DNA from: Terriglobia bacterium
GTDB taxonomy: Bacteria > Acidobacteriota > Terriglobia > Bryobacterales > Bryobacteraceae
Assembly (NCBI GenBank): GCA_020073445.1
Contig: JAIQFE010000024.1
Span: 1-64,000, forward strand
Reading direction: 5' to 3'
Length of the DNA: 64,000 nucleotides
The position numbers and the translations under genes are program-made. Under the pieces are notes generated by a model. It searched no databases. It saw only the letters and a program-made list of their open reading frames with translations, and was not told the origin of the DNA. Shown here in pieces: positions 45,564 to 54,363 of the stretch. The number at the start of each line of letters is the position of its first letter. Within the stretch, counting starts at the first letter, position 1.

Positions 45564-46748
45564 CTAGGGCCTGCTAAGGTCCCGATCTAGCGATGGTGCT
45601 CCGGAACCGGTCACGATCCCCAACAACGCAAAGAAGAAAGCCGCCAGAGCCGGCCTCTGCTGCATTGGGTAGTCGACGAGGCAGTGCACGAACACGGCCA
45701 GCAATCCCAGCCCCCACAGGGATCGAAAAGCCGGACGGACGGCGCCGGCAACGGCTCCCATCATTAATAGGAGGAACGGGATGCCACCCTCGGCGGCCCA
45801 TTGGGCCCAGTCGTTGTGAGCCTGGTTGGCGAACAGGCCGTCGTCGAACCGCGCGAAGCCAGGGTAGACCTCCGGCCAGGTTCCCAGCCCCCATCCGGTC
45901 AGCGGGCGATTGCGGACCATCTCCAGGCTGGATAGCAGAAGATCCTTCCGAAGGGCATACGCGTTCGGTTCCTGCAGCCGCTTCCAGATGACATCCCAGC
46001 CGGCGACCGCGCCCAGAACCACCAAAGTGCTCACGCTCGCGAGCAGCACGCGTCCCGCGGCTCTCCGGGAAATGAGGCCCTGCCCCAGAGCGATCATCGG
46101 AATCACCACAACTTCGACCAGGCACAGAATGGTCCCGGCCCGCGAGCCGCCCGCGACGACCGAAGCCAACAACAGCGCGCCGATGACGCTATAGAGCATG
46201 CGCCGCCGCTGATCCAGGATCGCCCGGACCAGTGCGAGAGGAAGCACCGCTTCGATAAACGCGGCGTACTGGTTGTAGTAGACGAAAGGCCCCAGCGTTC
46301 GCCGGTCCGACCCGGCATGGAACAGCCAGAAGACAACTCCCTCCGGCGACGAGAACACGGTGAGCATCGAAACTGCGGCGAGCGCCGTACCGAACCACAG
46401 CAAGGCACTGAGAAACCGCTCGCGGCGCTGCCGGGCGCGAGCCAATTCGAGCCCCAACGAGAAGACCGCCAGATAGGTGGTCCAGTTGAGAACTTCGTTG
46501 AGGGTTTTGAGTCGATCCACCGACCATCCGGCGAAAGCCTGGATCAGCCCCCACACGACCGCCGCGCCGAGCAGCACCATAGTCGGGTGCAAGGCAATGC
46601 GCTTGCTCCTCACAATATGCACCGCCGCCGAGGCGAAAATCGCGAGTTGAAATGTGGTCAGCGCCCAGCGAGCCGGAACCCACAAGGTGAGGATGCCCAG
46701 AAACAGAATCGCCGCAAGCAGCATCACGGACCACTTTACGCGATCCAC
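45564..46748 (-). CDS. O-antigen ligase/polymerase-like membrane protein
   Basis: 394 residues with about ten membrane helices. It fits the Wzy_C/WaaL group (PF04932): a large periplasmic loop with FVYYNQYAAFIEAVLPLAL and SRAGTILCLVEVV, then ALRKDLLLSSLEMVRNRPLTGWGLGTWPE (split in two helices) and NQAHNDWAQWAAEGG, the family's conserved loop and histidine. It links or polymerises lipid-linked glycan on the periplasmic face. It starts at a GTG; the start of a divergent lipoprotein gene is 19 bases away. No other O-antigen genes are next to it. Confidence 0.85.
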   Translation of the reverse strand: MDRVKWSVMLLAAILFLGILTLWVPARWALTTFQLAIFASAAVHIVRSKRIALHPTMVLLGAAVVWGLIQAFAGWSVDRLKTLNEVLNWTTYLAVFSLGLELARARQRRERFLSALLWFGTALAAVSMLTVFSSPEGVVFWLFHAGSDRRTLGPFVYYNQYAAFIEAVLPLALVRAILDQRRRMLYSVIGALLLASVVAGGSRAGTILCLVEVVVIPMIALGQGLISRRAAGRVLLASVSTLVVLGAVAGWDVIWKRLQEPNAYALRKDLLLSSLEMVRNRPLTGWGLGTWPEVYPGFARFDDGLFANQAHNDWAQWAAEGGIPFLLLMMGAVAGAVRPAFRSLWGLGLLAVFVHCLVDYPMQQRPALAAFFFALLGIVTGSGAPSLDRDLSRP

Positions 46749-46767
46749 GTGTCATACTTTCTCTTAA

Positions 46768-47067
46768 GTGAAGCTGCGACGCACAGCTTGGCTGTTAACC
46801 CTGCTCCTGAGCATGGCCGGGTGCTTTGGCACCCCAGCCGCAAGTGTCGCCATATCTCAATCGTCGTATTCGGTTGTCTGGCCGCACACATCCGCCCGTA
46901 AACCGAATGTTCCGCGGCAAGAGATCGCGGAATTCAGGCAACTTGTTTCGCCGCGTGCTGCAGACTCGCTCCAGGTCGTCGGGACCGCCAACGCTTCGGC
47001 TCCAACCGCGCTTCTCGACCCCTCGCTGTTTCAACGTCCTCCTCCGCCGATTTCCTCGCGGCCCTAA
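46768..47067 (+). CDS. Small predicted lipoprotein upstream of the SecA paralogue
   Basis: 99 residues from GTG 46768. The N-terminus RRTAWLLTLLLSMAGC is a lipoprotein signal with the lipobox SMAGC. The mature part has no recognisable domain and ends proline-rich (FQRPPPPISSRP). It lies 38 bases before the SecA paralogue on the same strand, so the two probably form one transcript. The short divergent gap (19 bases) to the ligase gene leaves little room for a promoter, which lowers confidence in the exact start. Confidence 0.55.
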   Translation: MKLRRTAWLLTLLLSMAGCFGTPAASVAISQSSYSVVWPHTSARKPNVPRQEIAEFRQLVSPRAADSLQVVGTANASAPTALLDPSLFQRPPPPISSRP

Positions 47068-47105
47068 CCAAACAACAATTCGGTAAAGGAAAAAAGGAGG
47101 GAGTC

Positions 47106-49241
47106 GTGCGCCGATTCCTGGATTCTCTATTTGCACCCTCGCGTCGCGATGCGGCCGATATTCAAAAAATCAACGCCATGCGTGCTGGATTCGCGGGCTT
47201 GACCGATAATCAACTTCGCGCAGCCGGTACCCGGGCGAAAGATCTACTGACAGTAATAGCCGTTACGGCCGCGGTCGCTTCACGCGTGCTGGGACTGGAT
47301 ATGTTCGACGTCCAGCTTCGCGGGACCCTGGCATTGGCGCGCGGCAGCATCGCCGAAATGCAGACGGGCGAGGGCAAGACGCTGGCGGCCGTTCCGGCCA
47401 TCGCCTGGTTCGCTCGTCAAGGCAAAGGCGTCCACGTGATGACCGTGAATGACTACCTCGCCCGCCGCGACGCAGCCTGGATGGGCGAGATCTACCGGTT
47501 CCTCGGCTTGACCGTCGCCCACGTCCAGCAGGGGATGACCGCCGCGGAACGGCGTGCGGCGTATGACTGCGATATCACCTACGCGACCGCCAATGAAATC
47601 GGCTTCGATTTCCTGCGCGACCGGCTGGCACTTCGCTTAGATCAGGTCCATCGGCCTTTCGCCGCCGCAGTTATTGACGAGGCCGATTCCATCCTGATCG
47701 ACGAGGCTCGCATTCCACTCGTGATCGCCGGCGGGGACAGCGCCGACAGCCCTTGGGCCTATGCGGCCGATCCGGTCATCCGCAATTTCCGCATTCCGGT
47801 GCACTGCACGATCGATGTAGGGAGCCGCAATGTCGCCCTCACCGATATCGGAATCGCGGCCATCGAAAACGCTTTCGGCTGCGGCAATCTCTACGATGAG
47901 CGCAATATCGGGCTGTTGTCCGCTGTGCAGGATTCTCTGCACGCTCATGTCCTGCTGCGCCGCGACGTCGACTACGTCGTGAAGAACGGCGCCATCGAAA
48001 TGGTCGATGAGTTCAAGGGCCGTATCGCCCAGGACCGCCGCTGGCCCGCTGGACTCCACACCGCCGTGGAGGTCAAGGAAGGAGTGGCCGCGAAACGCCA
48101 GGGAATGATTCTGGGCTCGATGACTCTGGCGCACCTGGTCCGGCTCTACCCACGAATCTGCGGCATGACCGGCACTGCCGCCACGCAGGCGCTCGAATTC
48201 CAACAGGTCTACGAAATGCCGGTAGAAGTGATCCCGTCCAACCGCCCGATGATCCGCGTGGATCATCCCGACGCGGTGTTCGCCACGAAAGTGGAGAAGG
48301 AGGCCGCCGTGCTTGCAGAGATCCGCCGGCTTCACCAGAAGGGCCAGCCTGTGCTGGTCGGGACCGGCAGCGTCGAGGAATCGGAACGGCTGAGCCAGTG
48401 GCTGGGCGACATACCTCATAACGTCTTAAACGCCCGTAACGACGAGCACGAGGCGGCCATCATCGCCCACGCCGGCGAACGCGGCGCCGTGACGATTTCG
48501 ACCAACATGGCGGGCCGCGGCACCGACATCCGTCTTGGCCAGGGAGCCGCCGAGTTGGGCGGGCTGTTCGTGATCGGCACCCAGAAGCATGAGAGCCGCA
48601 GGATCGACAACCAGCTTCGCGGACGCTCCGGGCGGCAAGGCGATCCCGGCGGCTCGCGCTTCTACGTCTCGCTGGAAGACGACTTACTCGTCAAATACGG
48701 CGATCTCAATCCCGAGCTGGGCCGCGATCCCGAAACCGTGCAGCGCCTGGTGGAAGGCCACCATCTGGACGCGCGGCTTTTTCTTCAGAAGTACGAGCTG
48801 CCCATCGAAGGCCAGCGCTATCGGATTCACGCGCACCGGCAGTCGGTTCTCTCCGGCGAAACGCGCTGTGAATCAGACCTGGCCCGGTTGGTCACCCTGC
48901 GTGCGATCGACGATTTGTGGGCCGATTACCTCGCGCGTGTCGCCGAGTTGCGGTCGAGTATCCCGTGGCTCGATTTCGCCCTGGCGGGCGTGCCCTGGCT
49001 AACGTTGGATCGCCGGGATCCGCTCTACGAATACGCCCAGAAGATCCACCAGTGGTTCCCGGAGATGGAAGCGGCGTTACCTGGTGAGATCGAAAAACGC
49101 TTGGCGGAAGCCCAGGCCGGTGCTTCGGATCCGGGCGAGCGCGGCGCCGTCTGGACCTACCTCACGACGGATCAACCGTTCGGGTCGTTCAGCCAGAGAT
49201 TGGCTCGCGGTGTCGCGCGACGATTCAAAAAGCGGTCCTAA
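47106..49241 (+). CDS. Short SecA paralogue (SecA2-like translocase ATPase)
   Basis: 711 residues against 830-950 for housekeeping SecA. GTG start with GGAGGG just upstream. The ATPase is complete: QTGEGKT (Walker A), TVNDYLARRDAAWMG, VIDEADSILIDEARIPL (Walker B), STNMAGRGTDIRLG and QLRGRSGRQGDPG. The preprotein cross-linking domain and helical scaffold are shortened. The C-terminal linker and zinc-binding CxCxSGx8C/H tail are missing (end: ARGVARRFKKRS). It probably exports a limited set of substrates. It has a lipoprotein gene directly upstream. A canonical secA would be expected elsewhere in the genome; that is inference. Confidence 0.85.
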   Translation: MRRFLDSLFAPSRRDAADIQKINAMRAGFAGLTDNQLRAAGTRAKDLLTVIAVTAAVASRVLGLDMFDVQLRGTLALARGSIAEMQTGEGKTLAAVPAIAWFARQGKGVHVMTVNDYLARRDAAWMGEIYRFLGLTVAHVQQGMTAAERRAAYDCDITYATANEIGFDFLRDRLALRLDQVHRPFAAAVIDEADSILIDEARIPLVIAGGDSADSPWAYAADPVIRNFRIPVHCTIDVGSRNVALTDIGIAAIENAFGCGNLYDERNIGLLSAVQDSLHAHVLLRRDVDYVVKNGAIEMVDEFKGRIAQDRRWPAGLHTAVEVKEGVAAKRQGMILGSMTLAHLVRLYPRICGMTGTAATQALEFQQVYEMPVEVIPSNRPMIRVDHPDAVFATKVEKEAAVLAEIRRLHQKGQPVLVGTGSVEESERLSQWLGDIPHNVLNARNDEHEAAIIAHAGERGAVTISTNMAGRGTDIRLGQGAAELGGLFVIGTQKHESRRIDNQLRGRSGRQGDPGGSRFYVSLEDDLLVKYGDLNPELGRDPETVQRLVEGHHLDARLFLQKYELPIEGQRYRIHAHRQSVLSGETRCESDLARLVTLRAIDDLWADYLARVAELRSSIPWLDFALAGVPWLTLDRRDPLYEYAQKIHQWFPEMEAALPGEIEKRLAEAQAGASDPGERGAVWTYLTTDQPFGSFSQRLARGVARRFKKRS

Positions 49242-49384
49242 AATCAAGCTTGGGCCCTGATGTTTCCCTGAAATTCCGGTAAAACATATCGGAACGGTAA
49301 AGCTTACTCCCGTTTTGGTCCGTCTACTTAGGGAGAACGCCGCATTCGCGACTTGCGCCAAACCTATGCCAAATAAGGTAAATA

Positions 49385-49420
49385 CGCTAGTCCCAGCGAA
49401 GGCTGCCTCAGGTTGGCAGC
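49385..49420 (+). other. Two small hairpins in the leader of the coiled-coil gene
   Basis: CGCT-AGTCCC-AGCG (49385-49398) and GCTGCC-TCAGGTT-GGCAGC (49402-49420) lie back to back in the 249-base gap before the ATG at 49491. They match no riboswitch that I know. The rest of the gap shows no gene. Confidence 0.35.
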
Positions 49421-49490
49421 GCGTGTGCATCTTCCGATTCTCGACAGGACACGCAGTGAAAAGTGAGCCTGCTCTGAGGAGACGAACATT

Positions 49491-50399
49491 ATGGCTTCGC
49501 ATGAATTTGACGAAACGGCGGATCACGGGCACAGCACGCGATCGAGCAACGGGAGCAAGGGAGCCGTGATCGGCCTGACGATTGGATTGGTGGTGGCTCT
49601 GGCAGGAGATGGATACCTGCTGAAGCGTACCAGCGACACCAATGAGCAGATGGCGCAGATGCAGACAGACACCCAGGGGCAAATCACCAAACTGGGCGAT
49701 GCCACCACGGAACTCCTGCAGCAACGCCTGAAAGCGCTGGATGACGAGATGACCGCCGCCATGAAAGGCGCGAGCACCACGACCACCGCCGCCCTCAAGC
49801 GTACGCAGGCCGATGCGCTGAAGCAATCGCAGGAACTGAGCAAACAGATTCAGGAGCAGCAACAACAGGTCGCCAGCCAGATCGGCGATTTGAAGGAAGC
49901 CACGAATTCTGTCGACTCCAAGGTCAGCGCTGTTTCGTCAGATGTGGGTAATGTGAAGACGGACGTCACCACAGTGAAGACGGATCTTGCTTCAACCCAG
50001 TCGAACCTTGACAAGGCCACCGCGGACCTCAAGAGAATGAACGGCGACATGGGCGTGATGAGCGGCCTGATCGCAACCAATGGCAAAGACCTCGCCGCCC
50101 TGCGCGAGCTCGGAGAGCGCAACTACTTCGAGTTCGACATCAACAAGAAGCAGGCTGACCAACGCATCGGTAACGTGACGCTGCGACTCAAGAATGCAGA
50201 CCCCAAGCGGAATCGCTTCACGGTCGAAGTCCTGGCGGACGACAAGCGTGTCGAGAAGAAAGACCGGACGATCAATGAACCGGTGCAGGTGTACGTCGGT
50301 GGCAACCGCCAGCCGTACGAAATCGTGGTGAACCAGGTGAAGAAGGATGACATCGTTGGATATCTATCGACACCCAAGGTGACGCTGGCCCGGCAGTAA
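49491..50399 (+). CDS. Membrane-anchored coiled-coil protein
   Basis: 302 residues from ATG 49491 with GAGGAGACG upstream. A hydrophilic N-terminus is followed by one membrane helix (GAVIGLTIGLVVALAGDGYLL, about 23-44). A long coiled coil follows (about 48-205), rich in Gln, Lys, Asp and Thr, with heptad-like DVGNVKTDVTTVKTDLAST. The C-terminal domain (about 215-302) has beta character (QRIGNVTLRLKNADPKR, then EPVQVYVGGNRQPYEIVV). It is probably periplasmic and anchored in the inner membrane. I recognise it only as an acidobacterial hypothetical. It ends at a strong terminator. Confidence 0.75.
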   Translation: MASHEFDETADHGHSTRSSNGSKGAVIGLTIGLVVALAGDGYLLKRTSDTNEQMAQMQTDTQGQITKLGDATTELLQQRLKALDDEMTAAMKGASTTTTAALKRTQADALKQSQELSKQIQEQQQQVASQIGDLKEATNSVDSKVSAVSSDVGNVKTDVTTVKTDLASTQSNLDKATADLKRMNGDMGVMSGLIATNGKDLAALRELGERNYFEFDINKKQADQRIGNVTLRLKNADPKRNRFTVEVLADDKRVEKKDRTINEPVQVYVGGNRQPYEIVVNQVKKDDIVGYLSTPKVTLARQ

Positions 50400-50423
50400 T
50401 CGAAAATACAGTCCGGGTTTGTC

Positions 50424-50460
50424 GCGGGGCGGCCAGAAATGGTCGCCCCGCAGTGTTTTA
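50424..50460 (+). terminator. Rho-independent terminator
   Basis: Stem GCGGGGCGGCCA / TGGTCGCCCCGC closed by a GAAA tetraloop (50424-50451), followed by AGTGTTTTA. It lies 25 bases after the coiled-coil gene and also just past the convergent gene ending at 50469. Confidence 0.8.
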
Positions 50461-50468
50461 GTTGCCAG

Positions 50469-51233
50469 TTACGGGGTCGGAACTTTAATGCGCCCTTCCC
50501 ACAGACTCTTGTTGTTTTCCTCGCAGGAGTACTCCATAATCTCCCACTCCGGATGAAGCGTCCACCTGCGAACGCTGTCCCAAGGCTTGGTGTAGGTTTT
50601 GGGATCGTCGATGGTGATCACGTAATCGATGTGATCCTTGTCCGTACGGCGGAAGCGTTCGATGGTGTGGAGCTGATCGCTATGCGGGTGCCCAATCGTA
50701 TCGATCCTGGTGCGCCCGTTGAAGCCGATAGTGTCGATCACCAGCGTGTCGCCTTCCCACTTGCCAACCGAGTTTCCGAACCAGGTCGGATCGTAATCCT
50801 TGGGATGCGGCCGTCCGTCGATGGGCGTGACGTGGAACCAGCTGTTCTGCTCCCACAGCATCGCGATGTACTTGTCGTCCTGGATAATCTGGACCGGATG
50901 CGGCCCACCCACGGAGCGCAACAGTCCGAACGGTAGACAGGCTCCCGCGTAGTCTCCGTTATCGGTCGCATCGTAGGATTCCCACTGCTGCTTTCCCCAG
51001 GCCGTGAACGGCAGGTCCTTGACACCCTTGCAGCACGCTTCGTCCTTGGTGACGTCCGACATGCGCGGGGTCTGCCACACTCCGCCGAAATCCGGATGGC
51101 CATCCGCCCTGCGGGGCGCCGGCGCAGATACCTTTCCGGAGGCGGCTTTACCTTTGGCGTTGGCCTTCTGCTGCGCTGGCAAGGTCAGCGGGAGCACAGC
51201 CAGCAGGGCTAGAACATAGCAGCTAGTCTTCAT
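50469..51233 (-). CDS. Exported protein of an acidobacterial hypothetical family
   Basis: 254 residues with a signal peptide (KTSCYVLALLAVLPLTLPAQ) and a Lys/Ala-rich spacer. The conserved body begins RRADGHPDFGGVWQTPRM and includes GRPHPKDYDPTWFGNSVGKW, EGDTLVIDTIGFN and ERFRRTDKDHIDYVITIDD. I have seen this pattern repeatedly in Acidobacteria and some planctomycetes. It is lipocalin-like in feel, but no function is established. It is a single gene on the minus strand between a terminator and the next exported gene, 61 bases away. Confidence 0.75.
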   Translation of the reverse strand: MKTSCYVLALLAVLPLTLPAQQKANAKGKAASGKVSAPAPRRADGHPDFGGVWQTPRMSDVTKDEACCKGVKDLPFTAWGKQQWESYDATDNGDYAGACLPFGLLRSVGGPHPVQIIQDDKYIAMLWEQNSWFHVTPIDGRPHPKDYDPTWFGNSVGKWEGDTLVIDTIGFNGRTRIDTIGHPHSDQLHTIERFRRTDKDHIDYVITIDDPKTYTKPWDSVRRWTLHPEWEIMEYSCEENNKSLWEGRIKVPTP

Positions 51234-51294
51234 AAGAGGTCATGATCCGCCTTGGACGGATCGGAGTCAAGCGCTCGGTCTATTTGGTGTGGGG

Positions 51295-52215
51295 CTACTT
51301 GGAAGCACCGAAGGTGAACCCCGCGGAATCGGCCGGAGGGTCACCCGGTTCCTTCCGCGCATAGATGTTGTACGTTCCCGACCCTGTCGCGACACGGTCC
51401 GCGCAATCCAGCCGGAAGATGTTTCCGCCCACGGAAAACACCAGTGAGTTCTCCGACACTTCCCCTGCCCTCTCGAATCCTTGATCCGCGCGCGGTCGGA
51501 ACGACAAGTCGTAGCGTCCCTGCCCCGGAATGTCGACCCAGATCACTGGAGCGCTCACCTTGGCGGAAGGATTCGCCGCACGCTGTTCCACGCCGTTGCT
51601 CCGCAGACGAGGCTGCGCGATGGTCAACTCCGCATCCTCCGCGTACACATCCCGAGGGACTGATGCGCGCGAGCGCGTGACGCCCGTACCGACGCGAATG
51701 TAATCCACCAGTCTTCGTCCGGTCCGCGCGTCCGCGGCAAGAGTGAGCGCGATCGTCTCTCCATCGCGAAGAATCTGCGGGACCGGATAGGGAACCGCCG
51801 AGTCGGCAAAGGTAACTCGAAAGGTGTCTGTCCGGGCTATGGGTTCAAACGTCATTGTGTAGGTAACGTAGAGGTTCCGGAAATTGTCGCGCACGAAGCG
51901 ATGAACGGTTGCCTTCTCAGGCGATCGTTCGATGTCCGTGGAACCCGCCAGAACGCTTTCTGCGTAGTCCTTGGATCTTTGCTCCACCCAAGTCTCGAAT
52001 TCCGCTTTGGGGACAACCGCGGGAGTTCCACCCGCCTCCCGGGCCGGCAGTTCGCCGATGCGCGCGGGGCCCGCGAATGGCACCGTCGGGCCAGGCGCAA
52101 CTGGAATGTCTCGAAGGTACACGGTCTGAATCTGGCCGATGCGGGTTCCGTACTGCGCGGATTGCGCCAAGGCGGAAATCGCAAATATCACGGAAAAGAA
52201 TCCGGCCAGTTTCAA
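51295..52215 (-). CDS. Exported protein of unknown function
   Basis: 306 residues starting at TTG 52215, supported by AGAGGAGG seven bases upstream and an immediate signal peptide (KLAGFFSVIFAISALAQS). The rest is beta-rich, with conserved-looking stretches VHRFVRDNFRNLYVTYTMTF and VIWVDIPGQGRYDLSFRP. I do not recognise a domain. It diverges from the cupin gene at 52245 with only 29 bases between starts, so overlapping promoters are likely. It may be co-transcribed with the exported gene at 50469-51233. Confidence 0.7.
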   Translation of the reverse strand: MKLAGFFSVIFAISALAQSAQYGTRIGQIQTVYLRDIPVAPGPTVPFAGPARIGELPAREAGGTPAVVPKAEFETWVEQRSKDYAESVLAGSTDIERSPEKATVHRFVRDNFRNLYVTYTMTFEPIARTDTFRVTFADSAVPYPVPQILRDGETIALTLAADARTGRRLVDYIRVGTGVTRSRASVPRDVYAEDAELTIAQPRLRSNGVEQRAANPSAKVSAPVIWVDIPGQGRYDLSFRPRADQGFERAGEVSENSLVFSVGGNIFRLDCADRVATGSGTYNIYARKEPGDPPADSAGFTFGASK

Positions 52216-52244
52216 AGTGCCTCCTCTGCCTTTATTATCACTGT

Positions 52245-52853
52245 ATGAGTCAACGCTTATGCCTGGGCCTGTGTTTGGCGTTCTTTGCGGTTTCCTCGGT
52301 GGCGCAGACCACAGTGGAAATCGACAACGCGTGGGTTCGCGTTCTGCGCGTCAAGCAAGCTCCCCATGAAAAAGCGCCCGCGCAGCAGCATCCCGACACG
52401 GTCGCCGTGTATCTTACCGATGTCGGCAGCCACAAGGCCGGCGACGTCGCCTGGCTTCCGGCGGCCAAAGACGCCCGGGAGAATCCTTCTGATCACCCGG
52501 TGGAATATGTGCTGGTGGAATTGAAACCTGGAGCGCCCAAAGCCAAGGGTTGGCCGGTCGAGCTCGACCCGGTCAAGCTCGAGCCCGAACATGAGCAGGT
52601 GCCCTTCGAGAATGCCCGCGTCCGCGTGCTGCGGACCATTCTCGAGCCGCATCTCAAGGGTCCCACGCACGATCATCCGTCCTACGTGGTCGTCTACCTG
52701 ACCGAATTGCACACCACCATGACCTTGGCCGACGGCAAACAGGTCGATAACCCGCGCCATCCAGGTGAACTGGCCTGGCGCGATCCCTACCGGCATACCA
52801 CTGAAAACGTGGGGGATCGGACCGCGGTCGAGATCCAGATCGAGCTCAAGTAA
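52245..52853 (+). CDS. Exported protein with two cupin-like repeats
   Basis: 202 residues from ATG 52245 with a signal peptide (SQRLCLGLCLAFFAVSSVAQ). Two homologous halves are visible: TTVEIDNAWVRVLRVKQAPH with QHPDTVAVYLTDV, and EQVPFENARVRVLRTILEPH with HDHPSYVVVYLTEL. Each has the HxHP-type turn of a small cupin, and the second keeps a better metal-ligand set. There is no ribosome binding site, and a TATTAT lies about eight bases before the ATG, so the message may be leaderless. Role unknown. Confidence 0.78.
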   Translation: MSQRLCLGLCLAFFAVSSVAQTTVEIDNAWVRVLRVKQAPHEKAPAQQHPDTVAVYLTDVGSHKAGDVAWLPAAKDARENPSDHPVEYVLVELKPGAPKAKGWPVELDPVKLEPEHEQVPFENARVRVLRTILEPHLKGPTHDHPSYVVVYLTELHTTMTLADGKQVDNPRHPGELAWRDPYRHTTENVGDRTAVEIQIELK

Positions 52854-52977
52854 ATCACTTGCCTCCTCCGGAAGCCCCGCGAGCGTATTAATAAACGAGC
52901 GCATGCTAAGGCCAATGCTGACCGGGGGAATCGCCGCCACCATTCCGAGAGTGAGATCGGGAGAGATATCGGGAGCA

Positions 52978-53487
52978 ATGACAGACGACCCCGAACGCTT
53001 CGAGGAACTGGTGCGGGAGCATCAGGCCATGGTGTTCAGCATGGCGTGCCGGTACCTGCGGAATCGGGCTTTGGCGGAAGAGATCGCGCAGGATGTATTC
53101 CTGCAGCTGTACCGGAAGTTGCCGTCGCTTGAATCGCAGGATCACGTGGTTCACTGGCTGCGCTGGGTCACGGCGCACCGCCTGATCGATCATTCGCGGC
53201 ACGAGAAACGCCGGCCCCAGTCGCCGCTCGAAGATGCCCCGGAACCGGCGTCCGCGGATTCCATGAGCGACGCCGATCCGATGCTCTCCAATATGCTGCG
53301 CGAGTTGGTCGCCGGCTTGCCGGAAAATGCTCGTGTAGTGATGATTCTCCGGTATCAGGAAGATCTGGATCCGATGGACATCGCGCGGGCTTTGGACATG
53401 CCGATCTCCACCGTTAAGAGCCATCTGCAGCGTTCGCTGGCGCTGCTACGGGATAAGTTGTCCCGCCAAAAGGGAGTTGGGTTATGA
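52978..53487 (+). CDS. ECF-type RNA polymerase sigma factor
   Basis: 169 residues. Region 2 (FEELVREHQAMVFSMACRYL, then EEIAQDVFLQLYRKLPSLE) and region 4 (LPENARVVMILRYQEDLDP, DIARALDMPISTVKSHLQRS) are both clear, joined by a short acidic linker. ATG 52978 places region 2 at the usual distance; in-frame ATGs at 52903 and 52915 are possible. It overlaps the anti-sigma-like gene by four bases. It directs RNA polymerase to an envelope-related regulon that presumably includes its own operon. Confidence 0.93.
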   Translation: MTDDPERFEELVREHQAMVFSMACRYLRNRALAEEIAQDVFLQLYRKLPSLESQDHVVHWLRWVTAHRLIDHSRHEKRRPQSPLEDAPEPASADSMSDADPMLSNMLRELVAGLPENARVVMILRYQEDLDPMDIARALDMPISTVKSHLQRSLALLRDKLSRQKGVGL

Positions 53488-53795
53488 ATTTAGAAGACGA
53501 GTTAAGAGCTGCGCTGCGCCGCGACAATCCGTCACCGGGTTTTGCCGAACGCGTAGTCGCGCGCGCGCAATCCAGCGCCAGGCCGGCGAGAGCGATTCCC
53601 CGCATGATGTGGGCCGCGGCGATCGCAGCGCTGCTGGTGATCGGATTCTCCACCGCGTACGAGTATCGGGAAATGAAAGCCGAGCGCGCCAGCCGCGACG
53701 CTGTAGTGGCTCTGCGGATCGCGGCCGACAAGTTGAATATCGCCAGGGAGAGGGTGCTCAGGCGGGAGACGCCTGCAGACACCAGGGAGAACTGA
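53484..53795 (+). CDS. Putative membrane anti-sigma factor
   Basis: 103 residues. Cytoplasmic N-terminal 35 residues (NLEDELRAALRRDNPSPGFA, ERVVARA), one membrane helix (MMWAAAIAALLVIGFSTAY, about 41-59), then a short charged helix outside (RASRDAVVALRIAADKLNIA). It is shorter than ordinary anti-sigma factors and lacks the HxxxCxxC zinc motif. The four-base overlap with the sigma gene supports the anti-sigma role by position. Two DUF4252 proteins follow. Confidence 0.75.
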   Translation: MNLEDELRAALRRDNPSPGFAERVVARAQSSARPARAIPRMMWAAAIAALLVIGFSTAYEYREMKAERASRDAVVALRIAADKLNIARERVLRRETPADTREN

Positions 53796-53796
53796 C

Positions 53797-54363
53797 ATGC
53801 GAAGACTGTTCTTGATTGCGGTGATTGCCGGCTGCGCCGCGGCACAATTGCCCGCGCAGTTGTTGCAATTGCGGATCACCGGACTCGACGGTCTGGCCGC
53901 GAAAGCCAAGGAATCCACGGACATCACCCTGGATTCGAACCTCTTGAAAATGGCCGGCGGGTTCCTCGCAGGCGCCGGTAAAGACGGCAAAGACGGAGAC
54001 ACCATCAAGCAACTCCTCTCCGGACTCAAGGCAATCACGGTGAGGAGCTTCGAATTCAAAGAGCCCGGACAGTACCGGCTGGAAGACCTGGAACCGATTC
54101 GAGTCCAGCTTCGTACTCCTGGATGGAGCAAGATCATCTCCTCGCAAAGCAAGGATGAAATCAGCGAAATCTACACTCGCATGGAGCAAGGCAAAGTCGC
54201 CGGATTCGCGATCATCAATGCGGAACCGAAGGAGCTGACCGTGGTGGCAATCGAGGGAAGCATCGATCTCAAAGATCTGTCGAAGCTGGGGGGCCTGGGA
54301 ATTCCTTCGATTTCGGTTCCGGGCCAATCTAAAGATTCGGGCAAAAAGGGGAAACAAGAATGA
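53797..54363 (+). CDS. Exported DUF4252 protein, first copy
   Basis: 188 residues with a signal peptide (RRLFLIAVIAGCAAAQLP). The body matches DUF4252: DGLAAKAKESTDITLDSNLL, then LKAITVRSFEFKEPGQYRLE, PGWSKIISSQ and KELTVVAIEGSIDLKDLSKL. The C-terminus is Lys/Gly-rich. It starts two bases after the anti-sigma-like stop and overlaps the second copy by four bases. DUF4252 proteins are otherwise known mainly from Bacteroidetes and have no known activity. Confidence 0.82.
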   Translation: MRRLFLIAVIAGCAAAQLPAQLLQLRITGLDGLAAKAKESTDITLDSNLLKMAGGFLAGAGKDGKDGDTIKQLLSGLKAITVRSFEFKEPGQYRLEDLEPIRVQLRTPGWSKIISSQSKDEISEIYTRMEQGKVAGFAIINAEPKELTVVAIEGSIDLKDLSKLGGLGIPSISVPGQSKDSGKKGKQE

